From assembly GCA_030998225.1 (NCBI GenBank), contig JAPYXD010000678.1, positions 1,770,501 to 1,834,500 on the forward strand: a stretch of DNA of 64,000 nucleotides. The letters run 5' to 3'. The position numbers were made by a program, and so were the translations under genes. Positions within the stretch are counted from its first letter, which is position 1, and each line of letters starts with the position of its first letter. This DNA is from Diplolepis rosae (taxonomy: Eukaryota; Arthropoda; Insecta; Hymenoptera; Diplolepididae). Below are positions 37,901-46,900 of the stretch, one piece after another. The notes under the pieces are model-generated. The model searched no databases, was not told where the DNA came from, and saw only the letters and a list, made by a program, of their open reading frames with translations.

Positions 37901-40900
37901 CCCACCGAGTTTGGGAAAAGTTCCAGTCATGTTTTCCTTCATGCTTGTGGCGTCGAAAAAAATCCAAGCTGGATGTCATAACCATTAATAACTTGTGTTT
38001 TGCAAATTTTACTGTCTTATTCATCTGAACATATACATCTAAAAATTATTTTCGTAATTTTTTACCTCTTCTTCGAAATTTGCCATGATATGTCTGGAAA
38101 GAAACGATAAGATAGTAGCAACACGTGCGTAGGGTGACCATCCGTCCGGATTTCTCCGGACATGTCCTCATTTTAGGGCTTGTGTGAGTTGTCCTACAGG
38201 ATTTTTTACTTTGTCGGGGTTTTTATCCGGATTTTTCAAATGATAAATTTTTATTTTTTAATCAACCTTTGGATCTTTTTTTTTGTACAAAATTTTATCA
38301 TTCAATGCCATCTAACGATTTCTTCGTCAATTCATATGTCTCAACAACTCAAAAATAATCTTTCAATTCAATAGATTATTGATGAGAATGCACCAGGGTT
38401 CAAAAATAAAAATGTAAGATGTTAAGCGTTGATAAGATTTAATAAAATAGTTCATTTGAAAAAAATGTTTGAAAATTCTCTTTTTTTTTAATTCTATGTA
38501 TTCTACTGTGCCCTATTTTGTTCTGCCTTCAAACTATTTTGTCTAACTTTCTACTCTGTCTTCAAACTTTTCTGTCCTAACTTCTCCCCTTTTCAAGCTT
38601 TTCTGTCCTACCCTGTCCTCTTTTTCAAACCTTTTTGTCCTACTCTGTCCCCTTTTTAAACACTTTATACTATATATATAACAGCTAACAAAGCAAATGC
38701 CGATCCGCGGCGAGGTGTAGCGCAATGTTCGGGAATTTTTACTGACTGACAACCGTAATTCTCACGGTTAAAGAATTATGAGAATTTATTTTAGAAGAAC
38801 TATAAATTTCCCTGAGGCTTCTTGAAAGAAATATCGTATTATTTTATATTTTCTCTCAAAGACATTCGTAATGTTCGAATAAAAGCTTTACTGCACAGTT
38901 CAGTAACTATCCCGTGTAGAAATTTCAATAGGGGCCTAGTGGGGCCCTGACAAGTTTGCCCTATGGACTCCTATCAACATTTAGAGCTGAAGCTAATGTA
39001 ATTAGTTCGATGGGACTAGTTAATTCATCTGAAAGTATGAAAATAAAGAGTTCTTTTTAAATAAAACTTTTAATTAAGAAATTTCCTGACGAGTACTGAA
39101 AAAAGAACATTTTTAACCTACAATTTTGATACATCTCTATCATTTTTCTCAAAAAAGATTTTCTGATTATTCCAAAACATTTCCGTCGATTATGTCAATC
39201 ATTAAAAGAGTGTATCACTATCAGTGACAACGGAACTCTACTATATCGACATTATCATTCTGTGATTTAGAATTAATTTAACGTTATTTAAAACTAGATG
39301 GAATTTTTCAATATAAATTAAAGAAATTTTCTGTGAAAAAAGGAACGCTTCTACCCCGCTGGGTATCAAGCCCAGGACCTTTCGATTGCCGGTCGAATGC
39401 TTTATCATCTGAGCTACGGAGGTTCCACAAAACTTTTCTCACAGAATCTATTTACGATTTGGAAAAATCAGAAAATAGTTCCTGGCTTATCCGTAGCCAC
39501 ATGAGGCGTAAATAGGTTCTGTGAGAAAAGTTGTGTGAAACCTCCGTAGCTCAGATGATAGAGCATTCGACCGGCAATCGAAAGGTCCTGGTCTCGATAC
39601 CCAGCGGAGTGGAAACGTTCCTTTTTTCATAGAAAATTTCTTCAATTTATATCAAAAAAGATAATTTTGTTCTTAAATTACATATTTTAATTTCCTTCTA
39701 TTATTTCTCTGCTACATTAAAAAACACTGTTGTACTCATTTTTTATTATAGCTATATTAATTACCTTTTGAGCTGCTCTCTGTATCAATGTGCGCTGATG
39801 TAACCTCAATGTTTTTTTCATTCTCATCTGGAACGCTATTAAACAAATCCGATATTTGGAAAGATAATTATACTATATTTATATGATTTCATTTTATTAC
39901 TTTATACTGTTAAATTAATTATAAATTTATTCAAAATATATTATTTACCTTTCGGAATAGTCCATGACTGACATATCCTCTACAATGTTTTCATTTTTAT
40001 CGGAATGTATTCTTTATCCAATTTTTTTCATTAAGCGAAACTTTTTACTCCGTATAGTTTTCCTTGAGCCTGCTCCCGCCTTTTTCTTTCCATCACGATG
40101 CAAAAAAATAGATAGCAGTGCACAACCAAAGATAACACTTCACAAACAAAGGTTATGTTGTATCTAATGGATCTAACCTTAACCACAAATATTACAAGTA
40201 GGGATTGTCTAGTCGGGGTCTAGCCAGATACAAATAGATTTTCCATACTTAAGCGAAACAAGGAATTCCTCACTGGCACCTGACAGAGCCCCTATCAGTT
40301 TTTTCTGGCCTAGAAATTCTAATCGGGTGCTAACAGCGCCCCTACCAGTTTTTTCTATATTAGGAAATTCTAGTCTGGGCCCCACTACAACTCAACTTGA
40401 AATAAGGAAAGATAGGGAAATTTCTGCACGGGATATTGAAACCATTCGAGTTATTTAATTGAAAAATCATTGAAGATCTGCCGAATTTTTCTTATATCCT
40501 CAATTTCTGAACAATTCGAGAATTCTTCAAGAATAAATTTTTTCCGTGTAGTTGCACAATATATTATTCCATTATAAAGTTCTCTTAGGTCTGACTTTCA
40601 TTGGCATTTACTACTGAAACCATTCATTTTATTGCAGGAACGAAAAATTTTATACGTGTTGCGACGAACCCTATCTCGACATCACTTTCAACATTACAAT
40701 GAGACGAAAAACGCTCTTTTACACTGTCAATCTCATTATTCCTTGTATGGGAATATCTTTTCTCACGGTCTTGGTCTTTTACCTTCCAAGCGACAGCGGC
40801 GAAAAGGTAGGTCAAGAATTAATTTTTATTTCAAAATATTTTGAAACAATTGATATTTCAAATTGAGAGTTAAGTCGAAAGTAAATGAAAGGAAGAAAAT

Positions 40901-43900
40901 AATATTTGAGAGGGGGACATCAATATCAGTTTGAGAAGAAAGGTCTAAAGAAAGAGCAGGAGTCTGCTTTTTTCTAAGCTGCATGCACTTTTTAGTGTTA
41001 TCACAATAGGTTTGCATAACTTGGCGACCTCTATTTCACAGACTCTTGACCTCAGACCGATAGCCAGAGTGCTTGCTGGTTACTTTATTATTCAGTTAGA
41101 ACCATTGTTATAACACCTTTGAATTCCAAGCTCGTATAAGAGAAGGTCAGAAGTTGTAATAAGACGAACAAGTACTTTTATAAGCACCTACTGACACCCT
41201 TTACTTCAAGCTAATTTTCACTATATATATATTCGTCGATATGGTATGCGATTCTGAAATATGATCGATCTTAGGCAATACCCTCCTCCTCTTTTATCAA
41301 ACTTTTTTTTCAAAAATGTCACGTAATTCACAAAACTCCCACTGATAATATTATTCTTACATTATTATTAGAAAAATGCCGTTTTGCACATTCGAGATGC
41401 ACGCTTTAAATTATTTAGTTTCCAAAATTCAGCATCTCATTCCCATTATAATATTTACTTGATATCAATAGTATTATCGTTGACTAAAAACTATCTATAG
41501 CAAATCTCAAAGTTAGGATGTGAATCAACTCTTTAACCATTTGGTGCCTGCTCTCTAAACCTGAATCAGTGAGCGGCAACTGATTCACAGTAACTATTCA
41601 CTGATGGCAGCAGCTATAAGTCTTTCACTGAGAATCAGTAAAATTCGACTGATGAATCAGTGAAATAGATTGAACTTACTTATTTAATCAGTGAAATATT
41701 CAGGTGGGAATAATAAAACCAGCAATTTAACGATCAATGAACTCGTTTATTTTAGGTTAAACAACACTCAAAAGAAATTAGGTAACTATTATTGTGTTTT
41801 TTACTTTATATCCATTTGAGTCACATTTTCATCAAAAATAAATATTTGTCCCCAACATTTTTTTCGTATTCCGCGTAAAGTTTTGCATCGAAAGAGGTTT
41901 TTTTTTATTTTGAATAATATTTTTCATTAATAAACAAAAGATATAACTCCTATAAAATCTCGTATATTTTACCGGAAAGAAGGAATTTTTGGTTTTTTCA
42001 AAAACGTATTTTACGCATAAAACAAGAAGTATTGATCAAAAATGGCTGGGTAATGAACTTATCCTGTTTTTTTGGGCCTTCAAGAGGTGTAGCAAAATTC
42101 AGTCCAGTCCTATAATTCTATCAAGAGTTCTCGTGTCCACAGATACTGGACAAACGACAGACAGACAGACATTTTCGTAAAAATTGTTTTTCTGAGTCTC
42201 AAAACGTGAAGATTTGATGAAAATTCTATTAGTGATTTTTCACATAAAACCAATACCTTTTCATATGATGAGAATGTAAAAACATGATTCTTATAAAGGG
42301 TGATCAATTTAGAGGTATAGGATTTTAAATTGAAATAAAACAACGAAAATTCAAATTGATAGGGCAATCTTTTTTATTTTTGTGTAGAACCATTTACGAC
42401 ATTTATTTTTTAAAGATAACCCCTTTCAAATGTTGGCCGCAACTGCGCTTTAATTCGTCCATCCGTAAACACCAATTTTGAATGTCTCGCTCGAGGACTT
42501 CGGTCGGTATCTCGTTAATAACTTCAGTAATGTTGGCTTCCAATGCCTCAATAGTAGCTGGTTTATCCACAAAACATTTAGACTTTACATACCCCCACAA
42601 ATAAAAGTCCAAAGGTGTGATATCACACGATCTTGGAGGTCAATCCACCGGTCCGAGACAAGAGATAAATTGCTCGCCGAAACAACTACGCAGTAAATCC
42701 ATTGTTTTACGGGCTGTATGACATGTAGCGCCGTCTTGTTGGAACCAAATGTCGTGGAGATTATGGGCTTCAATTTCCGGCATCAAAAATCGCCCAAGTA
42801 GTGCCATAAAATAGGCCAAGTTGTTGAGATCGGCTCCGAATCGATTCTTCCGGGTCTTCGTCAAAACTCTCATTTACAGCCGCAATATTCTCTACAGTTC
42901 GGGCTGTGCGTGGTCTAATCGGTCGAGTATCATCCAATAATGTTAAATTATTCTCGAGTTTGCCTATGGTATGCCGAATAGTGCGTTCGGTAGGACGATT
43001 ATGTACACCATAAATTGGCCTGAGCGCGCGATAAACACTTTTCACAGAGCGTCCATTTTCGTAATATGATTGTACGATTTGTAAACGTTGTTGAGGCGCA
43101 AGTCTTTTCATGATGAAATGTCAATAAAAACTGAATAAAATTGTGTATTCAGTTTGACAGTAGTCACGCGTGACATGTCAATAAAACCCTATTGGAAAAA
43201 GTACCTCCAATTTGATCACACTTTATATGCTAGTCCACAGTAGCTCCACGTCAGGGGGTGGTTTTCTAAAACTGTGGTAGTTTTGCAACGTCTCCATCTT
43301 CGATCACCTGAAAAGCAGTTTCCGATATTTTTCTTAGTGAACACTACATGAAAAAAATAATGAAATATGATCCTCATGCATGATATTGCGGCTTTTTTAC
43401 GTCAAGTGGTGGTTTTTTCCAAAACTGGGGTCGTTTCTTGGGAAATTTCTCATGCAAATACTTGTGCTATTATTTTTTTCCGTTACTTCAAATAGTTTTG
43501 ATGTAACACAATGAAGATACTCAGAATCCGATGAAAATTAACTTATTGTAGCACTTCAGGGGGCGATTTTTTATGATGGGGTGATTCTGGTTATTTTATT
43601 GACTTTATTCTTTTTATTATGTACTTTCCTATTATTTTGTGATTTTTCTCACGAGTTTCAGACGCGCATGCCAAAAAACAAATTCTTTTTTCTGTGGGAT
43701 GGGGGGAGGGGTCATGGAAAGGGGTTGTTGGAAGGCAAAAGAAGTTATGAAATATTTTTTTCCCACATTTAGAATCCAACACTCACCTTGTTGGTAATCT
43801 CCCTGAAAAAAAAAACAGATATAAAAGAGTTAACGGCTGAATTTATATATATAGGTATTCAACGTGTAAAAAAAATTTCAGAACTATTCTATCCGTATAA

Positions 43901-46900
43901 AACAGTCCAGATGTGAAAGTCACTCCTGAAACATAAAAAACTTGTAATATCACTTCTTGTTACTTTAAGTTGCCCTAAATCAAAGAATAACTATTTTAGA
44001 ATACGTAGGTATGCTGCAAGAAACTAATAGACGTTGCTACCCTAATAAACCACCTCTAAATTTATAAATAGGATTTCTAAAATGTTAAAAATTATAATTT
44101 TACTTCCAGTTATTTTTCCTGATGTGAATTGAAGAAAAGATACCTTAGAATCAGAAATTAATATAGTGGTTTTCAAGCGACAAACTTCATATTTTCGTTT
44201 GAATAAATGGAATATATGTTCTTCTAATTGTCATAAAAGCTACGAGAATTTGAAATCCAATATATATAAGTTTTCTAACGCGTGCAAAATAAATGAAAGA
44301 CCCTGGTAAAAGCTTAATACAGTAAAACCCCGTTTATCGCAACACCTTCCAATCGAATGCCGCCCGTTTATTGCAAATGCGGAGGGGCTCCCACTCCTCC
44401 ACCGCCAGCCTGACCAACTGGTTGTCGGCGCATGCGCCTCAACGAGTAGTTTCGCGCGCGTTCGCTGTTTATCACAAATTTAAAAGTGAGGGGCATTCTC
44501 GCCTATCCTTAAGAATCACGTAACCTCTCCTTCTCCTAATAGGAGGGGAGAAAAATGGTTGAGTTTATTGCGATAAACGGGAGAGACAAGTTGCAATAAA
44601 CGGGGTTTTACTGTAATTAATCTTTCTCAATCTGAATCAATCCACATGAATCCAAACCAATCCGTGCACGAATTGGTTCGGATTTATCGGATTGAGGTGA
44701 ATTAATTTTCGACTGATTTGCAATAAACGAGATTGGAAACTTTTTTTTGATTCGCTCGGAATGGTTCGTAATAAATTTCTATCCGAAAATTTCGCTACGA
44801 AAATTTTTTTGGAATTGATTTTTGTATATACCCTTGTAGAAGAAAATAATTGGACCCGATTGGGACCGATTAGCCCCATCTCAGAAACATCATTGAAACC
44901 GATTTATTAATCTGATTCAATCAGGCGAGACCATTTTGAATCCATTTAATAAATCGGATTCAATGATGTTTTTGAAATGGGGCCAATCGGATCAATCGGG
45001 TCCAATTATTTTCTTCTACAAGGGTATTTACATTTATTGATATTTTTCATAAAAATTTGTTTTTATGATTATAGGTTAGCCTTTCCATTTCGATTTTGCT
45101 CTCACTGACTGTGTTCTTCCTCTTACTTGCTGAAATAATTCCACCTACTTCGCTCGTGGTACCTCTTTTGGGGAAATTCGTACTCTTCACTATGATCCTC
45201 GACACATTCAGGTACTGCAATTTTTAATAATAAAAATTATATTGAAAAATGTAATATTAAAATTTATTTCAAGAGAAAATGATTTATTAATCGGATGATA
45301 TTTTTCAGCATATGTGTAACTGTGGTAGTCCTCAATGTACACTTCCGATCGCCACAAACGCACGTAATGGCACCATGGGTCCGTCGTCTTTTTATTCACG
45401 TCTTACCCCGGCTACTGGTAATGCGCAGGTAATAAAAACTGTTGAAAAGCATAGAATCACGAGAGCGCTCAAAGAAAATGCTGCCTGGGGGGCATTTATT
45501 TTCAAGTATTCACTTTAAAGTTGAGGCGAACGAAAAATCGTCTGTTATAATGTATAACCTATATCTCTAATGTAGTTATAGTAGTTCTCTTTGAATACAT
45601 ATACCAACTTACTTTTTCTAGTATTTTTCATTCACAATACTTGTCTTGGATTTCATTTTTCTTTTTACTTCTTATCACTGAAAAATAATCATATAAACAC
45701 AAAAGAAAACCTTGCGTCTTTTATATTTATATATTATTATATTTTATTTTATGCATGTGCATTTTTTCTAAGAGGCTTATCCATTTGTATTCTTTCAAGG
45801 ACATAAAAGAGTTTTGTAAATTAAAAAAGTTATCTTGCATAAACGAATTAATGTATAATTTAGTCACGTGGTCCGACTGAACCATGACATTAAATTTCCA
45901 TTTTTAAAATCCTAAAATTGATGTCAAAATTTAATAAATATTTGTTCGACTTGAAAAAGGAAGAAATTTATTTTCTAATGGCAAATTTTAAACGTTTCCA
46001 GGCCACAATACCAAATAGATAAACGAAGCTTAACTGGCCATTCCAATCATAGACTGATGGTTAGGACATGCAATGGGCTTGAACTTCGAGATCCTTCCAT
46101 TTTCGTGGATGCTTCAGCTTCAGAACTTGTTGAGTCTTCAGTCCTCTTTCCAAGCCTGGACTCTCGAGACGAGCTCAATCCTAGGTATGTATATTAATTT
46201 TCGGATTCTCCAAATTTTATAGATTTTTTCCTGAAAAATACATATTTAAATAATTCTTCTGGTTTTTAATTTAGAGAGATGGAAGGAATAAATTTGGGAA
46301 GTTCGTGTCGCATTCATGGGACTCCAACGAGTACGCCAGCTCCATCTCAGCAAATGCCTACCGAAGAGAGCGTGGATGCACTTTGTAAATCCCTTCACCA
46401 CTGGCATCACTGCCCTGAACTATATAAAGCTATTGAAGGAATTCGTTTCATCGCTGATCACACAAAGAGAGAAGAAGACTCTAACAGAGTACGTTTTTCA
46501 ACTCAAATATCTACAGACTTTAAATCAGACAATATTAGCACACAAATTTCACTATATATCACTCGAGAGTGATTATCCTTTTAACTTATGAGATTGAAAG
46601 TAAATGAGTTGCAGGCGTCACTACTTTAGACAATAGGATTGTCATTAATGAAACAAAGTTGCTATATTCCAACAATTCGAAACCCCGTTGGTTTTCACAT
46701 TAACTTTGTTCCTTTAAGAGCATGCGATACTTAGAAAGTTATCAAATTTTATTGATTTCAAGATTCTACTTGTTTATGTCGAAAATAATTGCAATTTTCT
46801 TATTAAAAATTTGGGAAATGTTAGAGAACATTGAAACGGATGTAAGTAGACTATTTTTGATTTGCATTATTGAAAAAGTTTAATTGTAGCAATTTATCAA

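Larger units (their letters stand above)
39296..39670. repeat. hairpin element with a tRNA-like unit in each arm, copy 2
   Basis: Same design as 2837-3109: outer AAGAAATTTTCTGTGAAAAA and complement, loop near 39480. Flanking 39160-39300 matches 3120-3250 inverted. Confidence 0.9.
37561..40567. repeat. composite foldback region of intron 6
   Basis: Sequences at about 37130-37170 and 37549-37600 match, inverted, 40470-40567 (ATTGTGCAACTA, AATTGAGGATATGA), and 38900-38950 matches 40385-40435 inverted (GGGGCCC). The tRNA-like hairpin and the acidic exons lie inside. A hAT-like TAGGGTGACCATCCGTCCGG start is at 38129; its other end was not found. Confidence 0.55.
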
